DNA of 20,464 nt from Chloroflexi bacterium RBG_13_51_18 (GTDB taxonomy: Bacteria > Chloroflexota > Dehalococcoidia > Dehalococcoidales > RBG-16-60-22), in the NCBI GenBank assembly GCA_001796495.1, contig MGMR01000103.1, forward strand, positions 1 to 20,464, read 5' to 3'. The position numbers and the translations under genes are program-made. Shown here piece by piece: positions 7,549-14,527 of this stretch. How positions within the stretch are numbered: the stretch's first letter is position 1; every line of letters begins with the position of its first letter. A model generated the notes under the pieces. That model searched no databases, had not been told where the DNA came from, and saw nothing but the letters and a program-made list of their open reading frames with translations.

Positions 7549-7878
7549 ATGCCGAGAAACGGTTTACTCATACAACAAGATTGGTGCACCGGCTGTCATG
7601 CCTGCGAGGTCGCCTGTAAACAGGAGCATAATTTCTCCGGGGGCATGGTCGGCATCAAGGTAGATGAAGTAGTTTCCACCGGTCCAGATAAAGTATATGT
7701 GGACTTCATGCCTTATACGACGAGGTTTTGTGACCTCTGTGCCGAAAGGACTAAAGCCGGGGAACAGCCCGCCTGTGTTAAACACTGTCAGGCTACATGT
7801 ATCACCTATGGGACGGTGGCCGAACTGGCTATACTAATGGATAAACAGCCGCGGTCTTCTATTTTTGCGCCCAAATAA
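7549..7878 (+). CDS. Two-cluster 4Fe-4S ferredoxin-like subunit of the molybdoenzyme
   Basis: A 109 aa electron-transfer subunit. Motif one is C13-x2-C16-x2-C19-x3-C23 (CTGCHACEVAC); motif two is C61-x2-C64-x11-C76-x3-C80, and Cys84 is extra. DmsB/NarH-type subunits have four such motifs in about 180-200 residues. The x11 spacing of motif two resembles their fourth motif, which shares clusters with the first. This protein therefore looks like a reduced version keeping only motifs I and IV, giving two [4Fe-4S] clusters. It is translationally coupled: its RBS (GGAAAGGAG) overlaps the end of the molybdoenzyme gene and the ATG is 2 nt past that stop. No NrfD/DmsC membrane anchor follows, so electrons probably go to or from a soluble partner. 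Confidence 0.9.
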   Translation: MPRNGLLIQQDWCTGCHACEVACKQEHNFSGGMVGIKVDEVVSTGPDKVYVDFMPYTTRFCDLCAERTKAGEQPACVKHCQATCITYGTVAELAILMDKQPRSSIFAPK

Positions 7879-7899
7879 CACCATATCTACGAAAATAAA

Positions 7900-7946
7900 G
7901 AGCGAAGCGATTGGATAAATATCCCCATCGCTTCGCTCCCTTTTTT
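7900..7946 (+). terminator. Intrinsic terminator between convergent operons (partly bidirectional)
   Basis: A perfect 12-bp inverted repeat (7900-7911 with 7927-7938, GAGCGAAGCGAT and its complement) is extended inwards by GGAT/ATCC around a 4-nt AAAT loop. It is followed by CC and TTTTTT (7941-7946). It lies 22 nt after the ferredoxin stop. Read on the minus strand, the hairpin is followed by TTTATTTT, so it can also stop transcription of the SDR gene ending at 7960. Confidence 0.9.
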
Positions 7947-7959
7947 GTTAAATATATAT

Positions 7960-8979
7960 TTATCCAAACGGGTTCGCTGCCGGATTCTTATACCCCGCGA
8001 ATAACCCCCGCGGTGCCTGCTGTACCAGCTCTTCCATCGTCCACGGCTTGCTGTCGAACTTGGTCAGGTTGTTTGAATGTATGGATTCGGAGTACATGCT
8101 TATCGTGTTGCCTCCCAGGGTAAAGATAGACCCGCTAACATTCGCCGCCGCGTCTGACGCCAGGTAGCAGACAAAGGGGGCGACGTAGTCCGGCGTAGGT
8201 GTGAAATTGATAAAACCCTCACCAAAAGCCATATTTTCACTCACAAAAGGAATATCCTCTTTAGCCACTGTTGCTGGATAAACATCAAGGTCATAGGCAG
8301 ACCTGGTTTTCGCAAACGGAGAAAAACAATTCGCGGTGATGTTATATTTCCACATTTCGATAGCTACGGCTTTAGTTAAGCCGACAACACCGGCATTAGC
8401 CGTGCAATACTCGGCGTGTTTGATAGTATCACCCTGCCAGGCGCGGGAAGTTGCATTAATGATGCGCCCCCATTTCTGCTCAATCATATAAGGCACCGCA
8501 TGACGCATGGTGTTGAAATAACCTTTAGGCTTGGTCCTGGTCACTTTATCGAACAGCTCTTCCGTCATCTTTTCAAAAGGGGAAAAGCCAAAACCGCCAG
8601 CGACATTCACCAGTATATCTATTTTCCCAAAATTATCGATGGCAGTTTTAATGAGTTCTCCGGCAACTTGAAAATCTGCTATGTCTCCGAAGAACGGCGC
8701 AGCTTCGCCGCCCATCTTCTTAATCGCCTGAGCGGTAGTTTCTGCATCGCCAGAAAGAGCAGCAGTCTCTTTCTCAAACCATTCTCTCTTCTTTTTATCA
8801 AGCTTCTTAATTTGGGCATCGGTCAACATCTGACTACCGGTGGAGCCCCGCTTGCGGTTATTGGTGACTACTTTGGCGCCTTCTTTCGCCAGTCCGATGG
8901 CAATAGCCCTGCCGATTCCCTGCCCCGAGCCGGTTACAACAGCTACTTTACCTTCTAAGACATTACTCATATCTATCAC
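7960..8979 (-). CDS. SDR family oxidoreductase with YxxxN instead of YxxxK
   Basis: A 339 aa short-chain dehydrogenase/reductase resembling the SDR domain of multifunctional peroxisomal 3-hydroxyacyl-CoA dehydrogenases. The cofactor motif TGSGQGIG (16-23), the NNAG-equivalent NVAG (125-128), catalytic Ser178 and Tyr191 at the normal 13-residue spacing are all present. The catalytic Lys four residues after Tyr is Asn195 (codon AAT in YCTAN). The distance between the glycine motif and NVAG is about 30-35 residues longer than usual; a charged insert occupies about 43-80. A C-terminal tail (about 295-339) runs past the usual SDR end. Start choice is open: GTG at 8979 is only 3 nt from AAAGG, while ATG at 8970 is 12 nt away. 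It lies 42-51 nt after the translin gene and may belong to that operon. It may be catalytically altered; the substrate is unknown. Confidence 0.9.
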   Translation of the reverse strand: MIDMSNVLEGKVAVVTGSGQGIGRAIAIGLAKEGAKVVTNNRKRGSTGSQMLTDAQIKKLDKKKREWFEKETAALSGDAETTAQAIKKMGGEAAPFFGDIADFQVAGELIKTAIDNFGKIDILVNVAGGFGFSPFEKMTEELFDKVTRTKPKGYFNTMRHAVPYMIEQKWGRIINATSRAWQGDTIKHAEYCTANAGVVGLTKAVAIEMWKYNITANCFSPFAKTRSAYDLDVYPATVAKEDIPFVSENMAFGEGFINFTPTPDYVAPFVCYLASDAAANVSGSIFTLGGNTISMYSESIHSNNLTKFDSKPWTMEELVQQAPRGLFAGYKNPAANPFG

Positions 8980-9021
8980 GTACCTTTCTTTATTGATAAT
9001 TTTTTTATCGTGAAAAGTTAT

Positions 9022-9654
9022 CTATTTTTCCTTGTTTAGTTCAGCTATCTTAGTCTCTAAGGCCTTCTGCCTTATCGCCAGCGTAAGGTCGCTCCGTGTC
9101 TTTTCCAGCACACCTCTAACCATGTCCGTCGTCCGTCTTAATCCCCCGGTCAGAGCATCGGGAAAGTCCATGGTCACGAGCATACTGTAAATATCGTCCA
9201 TTATCGACAGCAGTTCTTCGCCCCTCGAAAGGTCACCCTGGCGCATGCCGTCGAGAAGATACCTCCTTATTTCACCGACCGCTTCTCCCAGACCGTTAAG
9301 ATAGGCGGCAACATCAACTCGGAGTTCTTCCGGCTTGGGCAGCTCTTTACCCGTTACCAAAGCTAGAGTTATATTAGCCTCGGCAAATTCTTTCTGGGCA
9401 TCTCTTACAGCACCCGTGTTTATCAGTTCTCTGTAATTACCGACGGCTATCTCCGCCTGGGATAATACGTTGCGGGCGGACTCTATTTGCTTTTTCGCTT
9501 CATCGAACTCCTGCCTATGCACGGCTCGTATAGCGGTGCTGCTGTACCGTATTGAGTCACGACAAAGCGGCAGCATTTTTTCTCTGGCTTCGTCTTTAGC
9601 AGTTAGTTCTTTTCTTATTGCTTCGGCCATTGCGTCCAGATTTTCCACCTTCAC
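9022..9654 (-). CDS. Translin/TRAX family protein
   Basis: An all-helical protein of 210 aa matching the translin superfamily, which binds single-stranded nucleic acid and, in TRAX and archaeal homologues, cleaves RNA. Diagnostic stretches are IRYSSTAIRAVHRQEF (35-50), the EFAEA motif (89-93), GEIRR (127-131), DGMRQGD (135-141), and MDFPDALTGGLRRTTD followed by LEKTRSDLTLAIRQ (162-177, 183-196). The acidic residues Glu89, Glu92, Glu124 and Glu128 fall where the TRAX catalytic acidic residues lie, so ribonuclease activity is plausible. Its start overlaps the 3' end of the ThiD2-ThiE gene by about 50-60 nt. GTG at 9654 is almost on top of AGGGAG, so the GTG at 9648 (about 7 nt spacing) may be the true start; ATG at 9630 is a third option. 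The family is common in eukaryotes and archaea but sparse in bacteria. Confidence 0.85.
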   Translation of the reverse strand: MKVENLDAMAEAIRKELTAKDEAREKMLPLCRDSIRYSSTAIRAVHRQEFDEAKKQIESARNVLSQAEIAVGNYRELINTGAVRDAQKEFAEANITLALVTGKELPKPEELRVDVAAYLNGLGEAVGEIRRYLLDGMRQGDLSRGEELLSIMDDIYSMLVTMDFPDALTGGLRRTTDMVRGVLEKTRSDLTLAIRQKALETKIAELNKEK

Positions 9655-10702
9655 GCTCCCTGAAAATATTGACCAGTTCCCTGGTTGCTTTTTCTATATC
9701 TTCAGCGCCCATAACGGCGCTGATTACCGCAGCGGAATCTGCTCCTGCTGCTATCACTTCTTTTAGATTATCTCTATTGATACCTCCGATGGCAACAATC
9801 GGTAAGTCAACCGCTTTCTTTATCTGTTTGATTCTAGCAGGTCCTACGACCCTGGCGGTTTTTTTTGTAGCGGTTGCATACATAGCCCCCACGCCCAGGT
9901 AATCCGCGCCATCCTTCAAGGCTTTTTTAGCCTCATCTAATGCACTGACGGAACACCCCAGTATCATATCCAGGGGAAGCAGTTGTTTTAGGTCTACAAC
10001 CGGTATATCCTCCTGTCCAACGTGCAGACCGTCGGGCTTGACCGCCAAGGCAATCTCAAGACTATCATTAACTATAAAAATTACGCCATTCTCCCTGCAA
10101 ATATCTCTTAAATCACCGGCAATATTCATAAATTCTCTGTAGGAGCCTTCTTTACAGCGTAACTGAATTACACCTGCCCCGCCTTTTATCACCTGCCTGG
10201 CAACAGCATCAGGTTGGCGCCCTTTCAGCCATTCTGTATCGATTACTACGTAGAGGCCTTTGAGTCGTTCGAGCTTGTCCTTACGTAAAATCCTGGCCAC
10301 TAATTCTTTTTCCAGGGTATAAAGCCCAAAACGTGCATCCCGGTACGTCTCCGAGTTCAAATTAAGCGCCTGTATTTTTGCCATCTCTTCGAGTACTCGA
10401 AACGATTCCTGCGCTCGTTTAGCGTTGGCGACGATTATTCCCTGCGTATCACGGGAATTATTTTCACCTTCAACATCCATGCTGCTGCCGATATCCCCGG
10501 CTGCATCACGGGAATCAAGAAGATTCCTGTAAAGCACAGCGTCGATTTTCACGGTGTTATGTCGCATTTCTTTGAGTTTTTGCGTCAAAACGGTATCGTT
10601 CAAGGTCATCCGCGCGAATTCTTCGAGGACACGGAGTCCCTCGCCCAGGCGGTTTATGTTGGCGTCGATTATGCGGAATTTATCTTTGGAAAGCTCATTC
10701 AT
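9596..10702 (-). CDS. thiE: ThiD2-ThiE fusion: HMP-P kinase-like domain plus thiamine-phosphate synthase
   Basis: A 368 aa thiamine synthesis protein. Residues 1 to about 140 (IDANINRLGEGLRVLEEFAR at 12-31, a similar AQESFRVLEEMA repeat at 97-108) match the ThiD2 domain, an alternative hydroxymethylpyrimidine phosphate kinase. Residues 148-350 form the ThiE TIM barrel, which joins HMP-PP to thiazole phosphate. Visible ThiE motifs are VIQLRCKE (178-185), VNDS (211-214), DGLHVGQED (224-232), LGCSVS (248-253), VGAMYATATK (271-280), PIVAIGGIN (301-309) and AAVISAV (324-330). A short basic tail (351-368) extends beyond the barrel and is encoded by the stretch that also encodes the translin N-terminus. 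A 55-nt gap separates it from yraN, too short for a TPP riboswitch. Confidence 0.93.
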   Translation of the reverse strand: MNELSKDKFRIIDANINRLGEGLRVLEEFARMTLNDTVLTQKLKEMRHNTVKIDAVLYRNLLDSRDAAGDIGSSMDVEGENNSRDTQGIIVANAKRAQESFRVLEEMAKIQALNLNSETYRDARFGLYTLEKELVARILRKDKLERLKGLYVVIDTEWLKGRQPDAVARQVIKGGAGVIQLRCKEGSYREFMNIAGDLRDICRENGVIFIVNDSLEIALAVKPDGLHVGQEDIPVVDLKQLLPLDMILGCSVSALDEAKKALKDGADYLGVGAMYATATKKTARVVGPARIKQIKKAVDLPIVAIGGINRDNLKEVIAAGADSAAVISAVMGAEDIEKATRELVNIFREREGGKSGRNGRSNKKRTNC

Positions 10703-10757
10703 ACTGCCATGCTCCGGTGGTTAATTCTAGCATAGCTTTAGCGACTAATGAAAGATT

Positions 10758-11126
10758 TCAGTCTTCTTCATCCACCGCGTTCTCGATGATTTCGATACGC
10801 TCTATTCTGTAGTTTTTTTCCATCTGTATGGCCACGACATCGATACGCCAGTCCTGGGGCAGATTTTCATGTTCCTGTAAATAATACTGGGCTAATGTTC
10901 TTAATTTCTCTCTTTTTATCGGCGTTATCGATTCCTCCGGACTGCCGAACTGCCGGCTTTTTTTTGTTCTCACCTCAACAAAGACAAGAGTATCTTCCCG
11001 CTTTGCTATTATGTCAATTTCTCCTTCCGGACAGCGGTAATTTTTTTCAAGTATCTCGTAGCCGTTTTTCCCGAGGAAATCGCAGGCTATTCTTTCTCCC
11101 AGAGCGCCGGTTTCTCTCCTTGTCAT
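10758..11126 (-). CDS. yraN: UPF0102 family YraN-like endonuclease-fold protein
   Basis: A 122 aa protein of the UPF0102/YraN family. It has a restriction-endonuclease-like fold whose conserved core is visible: TGALGERIACDFL near the N-terminus (6-18), GEIDIIA (35-41) and FVEVRTK (49-55), i.e. the D...ExK-type metal site. The cellular role is poorly known; a link to DNA processing or recombination is usually suggested. Its ATG overlaps the rnhB stop by 4 nt (ATGA), so the two are translationally coupled. Pairing of rnhB with yraN is common in many bacteria. Confidence 0.93.
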   Translation of the reverse strand: MTRRETGALGERIACDFLGKNGYEILEKNYRCPEGEIDIIAKREDTLVFVEVRTKKSRQFGSPEESITPIKREKLRTLAQYYLQEHENLPQDWRIDVVAIQMEKNYRIERIEIIENAVDEED

Positions 11127-11758
11127 CGTGAATAACCTACCAGTTCACTTACCGGACGGAAAGACCGACGGTGCAACGGACACGGCCCTTTTACCCGCAG
11201 GCATTTCATGTGTCCTTCCGTGCCGTAGCCTTTATGTTCCGCAAAGCCGTATCCGGGATAATCTCTATCTATTTCAATAGCCCAACGGTCGCGCGTTACC
11301 TTGGCGATTATCGATGCGCAGGCAATGGAAAAACACAGGCTATCCCCAAACTTAATCCCTTTTTGTGGTAAAGATATCTCCGCCAGCCTGATATAATCAA
11401 TCAGCAGGAATTGCGGCGGCGGCTCAAGCTGCTCGATGGCTGCGACCATGGCGAGTCGAGTGGCCCTGGCTATTCCTAATTTATCAATAACCTCGCTGGG
11501 AATGGAACCGATACCCACGGAAACAGCCTCTTCTTTAATAAAATCATAGAGATATTCACGTACTTGCGGGGATAACTGTTTACTATCTCTTACGTTACTC
11601 TTCCAGCTGGATTTAAAATTTTCCGGTAGAATCACGGCAGCGGCTACCACCGGCCCCATTAAGGCTCCCCTCCCCACCTCATCCACACCGGCTACAAGCC
11701 GATAGCCCTGTTTCCTAAGCAGTTTTTCTTCAGCAAACGACGGTTTCTGTCTTATCAA
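11123..11758 (-). CDS. rnhB: Ribonuclease HII
   Basis: A 211 aa enzyme that cleaves RNA in RNA/DNA hybrids, including single ribonucleotides in DNA. The four acidic metal ligands are visible: Asp26 and Glu27 in GVDEVGRGALMGPV, Asp121 in FLLIDY, and Asp139 in GDSLCFSIACASIIAKVTRD. The C-terminal YGFAEHKGYGT signature is at 170-180. Translation starts at TTG (11758) with AAGGA about 9 nt upstream; this RBS overlaps the tmk stop codon. The length is normal for the family. Confidence 0.96.
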   Translation of the reverse strand: MIRQKPSFAEEKLLRKQGYRLVAGVDEVGRGALMGPVVAAAVILPENFKSSWKSNVRDSKQLSPQVREYLYDFIKEEAVSVGIGSIPSEVIDKLGIARATRLAMVAAIEQLEPPPQFLLIDYIRLAEISLPQKGIKFGDSLCFSIACASIIAKVTRDRWAIEIDRDYPGYGFAEHKGYGTEGHMKCLRVKGPCPLHRRSFRPVSELVGYSR

Positions 11759-11770
11759 GGGAATCCGTCC

Positions 11771-12397
11771 TTATCCTGGAAGTAATTTACTCACCCTCTG
11801 CCAGATAATACCTGCTATTGTCTCCTGATTTTGTGTTGCGTCTATCACAAGCCAACGCTTTGGTTCAGCCTTCGCCAGCTTTAAGAATCCCGCCCTGACA
11901 CCCTTATGAAAGTCCCAACTCTGTGTCTGGAAGCGGTCCGGCTTTATCTTCTTCTTGCGTTCCAGCCCAATTTCTACCGGCACATCCAATAAAACCGTAA
12001 GGTCTGGTACAACTCCCTGCGCTGCCATACTGTTTACGGTTTTAACGATGGATAAATCCAGCCCGTGCCCGTGACCCTGATAAGCGGTAGTTGAATCTGT
12101 ATAACGGTCGCAGATAACCACCGTACCTTTTTCCAGAGCAGGTTTAATGATATCTTCTATCAGTTGTGCCCGCGATGCGTTAAAAAGCATTGTTTCCGCC
12201 AGCGGATCAATAGTGATTCGCGAATACTTTACCAGATGTTTTATTCTTTTACCCAGGTCAGTCCCGCCTGGCTCATAGGTCAACAACGCGGGAATCGCCA
12301 GCTTTGTTATCCGACGGTACAAAAGCCTTGCCTGCGTGCTCTTGCCGCAACCTTCGCCCCCCTCGAATGTAATAAAAAGAGACATTTTGCTTTTCAT
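11771..12397 (-). CDS. tmk: Thymidylate kinase
   Basis: A 208 aa dTMP kinase, converting dTMP to dTDP for DNA synthesis. The P-loop FEGGEGCGKST (11-21), EPGGT (42-46), and DRYTDSTTAYQG (97-108) with the DRY motif are all present. A basic RKKK (about 147-150) and the region after it form the lid. The start ATG lies 8 nt after the R3H ATPase stop and has no strong Shine-Dalgarno, suggesting translational coupling; ATG five codons in is an alternative. Confidence 0.96.
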   Translation of the reverse strand: MKSKMSLFITFEGGEGCGKSTQARLLYRRITKLAIPALLTYEPGGTDLGKRIKHLVKYSRITIDPLAETMLFNASRAQLIEDIIKPALEKGTVVICDRYTDSTTAYQGHGHGLDLSIVKTVNSMAAQGVVPDLTVLLDVPVEIGLERKKKIKPDRFQTQSWDFHKGVRAGFLKLAKAEPKRWLVIDATQNQETIAGIIWQRVSKLLPG

Positions 12398-12405
12398 CGT
12401 CTTGT

Positions 12406-13926
12406 TTATCTCATCCGCTCTTTAAATATCCGCACCCTGCGGTTGGGGTCGCGTCCGGTACTGTGAGATTTAAGATCGTTCCTCTGGGCAACTAAATGCT
12501 GCAAACGCCGTATATAGGCGCCCTGCGGACTGAGTTCAATAGCTTCTCCGCCTTCGTTCACCTGTTCTACCGCTTCTTCCGCTTCCACTACAGCCGACTG
12601 CACATCCCTTGTTTTTCCCTGATCGCCCGCCGAGTTCATCGTTGATAGAAATTGCCTTATTTGCGGCGGGGTATTGCCGCGGAGAACGTAAACAGGGATA
12701 TGCTCACTTTCAGCATCCCTTACTTTCTGCGGCCTACGACGGTAATAATTTTTAGATGTTACCAACATGGTAGCATCCTTGAGACTATTAGCTATATCCA
12801 GGTCGATATTCATCTCGTGTCCTATTTGCAGCACCCTGGACTTATTCACACCAAAGAGAAATAACTTGATTGCTTTATTCTCTCTGGCGATCTTTTTGTT
12901 CTTTACGGAAACAGCTTTTTCTGCTTTGAGTTTTTCTATTCTTACTTCGCCCTGCTCATCCAGCCAGCGAGTTTCTGTACCGGGCGGTATGCCTCTCAAC
13001 AGCACATCTACGGCTTCGCCGACGTCCGGGTGAATGGCTACCCTATCCCGCTCCTGTATTTCCACTACGATATCAAAGGTAGGCGGGGATTTCCTCTCGA
13101 GGATCGACTTTTGTGTTCCGCGCCGTCGCGCTTCTTCATCTCCCAGGGTCACGGACTGTATGCCCCCTATCAGGTCGGTCAACGTGGGATTCATCATCAG
13201 GTTTCCCAGCGTATTACCATGAGCTGTGCCAACCAGCTGGACGCCTCTTTCAGCGATTGTCCTGGCAGCCATCGCTTCCAGTTCGGTCCCTATTTCGTCG
13301 ATAACGATAACTTCCGGCATGTGGTTTTCCACGGCTTCAATCATCACGGCATGCTGTAATTTGGGCGTGGCTACCTGCATGCGGCGCGCATGACCGATGG
13401 CCGGATGTGGTATATCTCCATCCCCGGCTATTTCATTAGACGTGTCAACGATTATAACCCGCTTGTTGGCTTCACTAGCCAGTACCCGTGCTACCTCACG
13501 GAGCATAGTAGTTTTTCCTACCCCCGGTCTCCCCAGCAATAAAACGCTTTTTCCCGTCTTTACCAGGTCTTCGATGATTTTTATCGTTCCGAAGACCGCC
13601 CTGCCCACGCGGCAGGTAAGCCCAACTACATCCCCCCGCCTGTTGCGTATGGCAGAGATACGGTGCAAGGTCCGTTCAATGCCGGCACGATTATCTTCTC
13701 CGAATTCTCCGATGCGTGTGACGACATATTCAATATCGGATGTATCTATCTCTTTTTTATCAAGCACCACTTCCCGTTTTGGGAAACGCGCTTCCGGTTC
13801 ACGCCCGAGGTCAATCACTACCTCCAGCAATTCACTGATATCGGTTTGCTTTAACAACGGGGTCTTGATATGGGGAGGAAAGATATTTAAGAGGGCATCC
13901 ATGTCATCGGTTATTACTTTTTGCAC
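12406..13926 (-). CDS. SpoIIIAA/Ycf45-like AAA ATPase with C-terminal R3H domain
   Basis: A 506 aa ATPase of the single-stranded nucleic-acid-binding R3H group found in Chloroflexota, Firmicutes and cyanobacteria. The N-terminal region (about 1-100) is similar to SpoIIIAA. The Walker A GRPGVGKT (132-139) and Walker B EVIVIDE (205-211) form the RecA/AAA-type core, with DTSNEIAGDGDIPH (161-174) and GTAHG (233-237) as further motifs. A linker from about 330 to 460, part of it Glu-rich, leads to an R3H domain with Arg473-x3-His477 (YIRRLQHLVAQ) and the basic GRDPNRRVRI (491-500). It probably binds ssDNA or RNA in an ATP-dependent way; the process is not known. The GTG start is supported by GGAGG (13936-13932) at 5 nt spacing. 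It sits 15 nt after pdxT. Confidence 0.9.
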   Translation of the reverse strand: MQKVITDDMDALLNIFPPHIKTPLLKQTDISELLEVVIDLGREPEARFPKREVVLDKKEIDTSDIEYVVTRIGEFGEDNRAGIERTLHRISAIRNRRGDVVGLTCRVGRAVFGTIKIIEDLVKTGKSVLLLGRPGVGKTTMLREVARVLASEANKRVIIVDTSNEIAGDGDIPHPAIGHARRMQVATPKLQHAVMIEAVENHMPEVIVIDEIGTELEAMAARTIAERGVQLVGTAHGNTLGNLMMNPTLTDLIGGIQSVTLGDEEARRRGTQKSILERKSPPTFDIVVEIQERDRVAIHPDVGEAVDVLLRGIPPGTETRWLDEQGEVRIEKLKAEKAVSVKNKKIARENKAIKLFLFGVNKSRVLQIGHEMNIDLDIANSLKDATMLVTSKNYYRRRPQKVRDAESEHIPVYVLRGNTPPQIRQFLSTMNSAGDQGKTRDVQSAVVEAEEAVEQVNEGGEAIELSPQGAYIRRLQHLVAQRNDLKSHSTGRDPNRRVRIFKERMR

Positions 13927-13941
13927 ACGCGCCTCCGCGTT

Positions 13942-14526
13942 CTATTTTTTACGTTTTCCAGCTACTATTTCTAAAAAATACCGGTGAAATCTCAAATCAT
14001 CAGTCAATTCCGGGTGAAAAGCCGTCGCCAGCAGCTTTCCCTGCCTGACAGCGACAACAATAGTATCGTCTAATTGCGCCAGTACTTCCACGCTTTTTTC
14101 ATGGCGCTCGATTATCGGCGCGCGGATAAAAACAGCCGGGAAGGGTTTATCCCCCAGTACCGGTATTTTTAGCTTTGTCTCGAAACTATCCACCTGACGT
14201 CCGAAGGCATTGCGCTTTACCGTAATATCCATTAAACTTAGCGACCGGGTAGTATTGCCGGATATCTGCCTGGCCATCAGTATCATCCCGGCACAGGTGC
14301 CGAACAGAGGTAATCCCTTCCCGACCAAATATGTTATTTCATCGTATAAATTGTAGCTTGTCATCATGCGGCTGATAGTCGTACTCTCGCCGCCGGGAAT
14401 AATCAGCCCGTCCACTCCTTTTAATTCCCCGGGTAAACGGACGGGCACAGCTTCAGTATCAAGTTTGGTTAACGCTTCTATATGTTCGGCGAAGGCTCCC
14501 TGCGACGCAAGGACACCGATTCTCAT
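13942..14526 (-). CDS. pdxT: Pyridoxal 5'-phosphate synthase glutaminase subunit
   Basis: A 194 aa class-I glutamine amidotransferase that feeds ammonia to PdxS for deoxyxylulose-5-phosphate-independent PLP synthesis. The active-site triad is Cys78 in FGTCAGM, His171 and Glu173 in AFHPEL; the PGGEST loop is at 44-49. The ATG at 14526 is preferred over an upstream in-frame codon at 14559. It gives the canonical MRIGVLASQG start, lies 1 nt after the pdxS stop, and has AGAGG about 8 nt upstream; the earlier start would overlap pdxS by 32 nt. It forms a complex with PdxS. Confidence 0.96.
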   Translation of the reverse strand: MRIGVLASQGAFAEHIEALTKLDTEAVPVRLPGELKGVDGLIIPGGESTTISRMMTSYNLYDEITYLVGKGLPLFGTCAGMILMARQISGNTTRSLSLMDITVKRNAFGRQVDSFETKLKIPVLGDKPFPAVFIRAPIIERHEKSVEVLAQLDDTIVVAVRQGKLLATAFHPELTDDLRFHRYFLEIVAGKRKK

Positions 14527-14527
14527 A

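Noticed and set aside
8995..9009. GATAA/TTATC hairpin between translin and SDR genes
   Set aside because: The stem is only 5 A/T-rich base pairs and has no downstream T-run in the direction of transcription.
10703..10757. Possible TPP riboswitch before the thiamine gene
   Set aside because: The 55-nt gap is too short for a THI element and none of its conserved sequence is seen.
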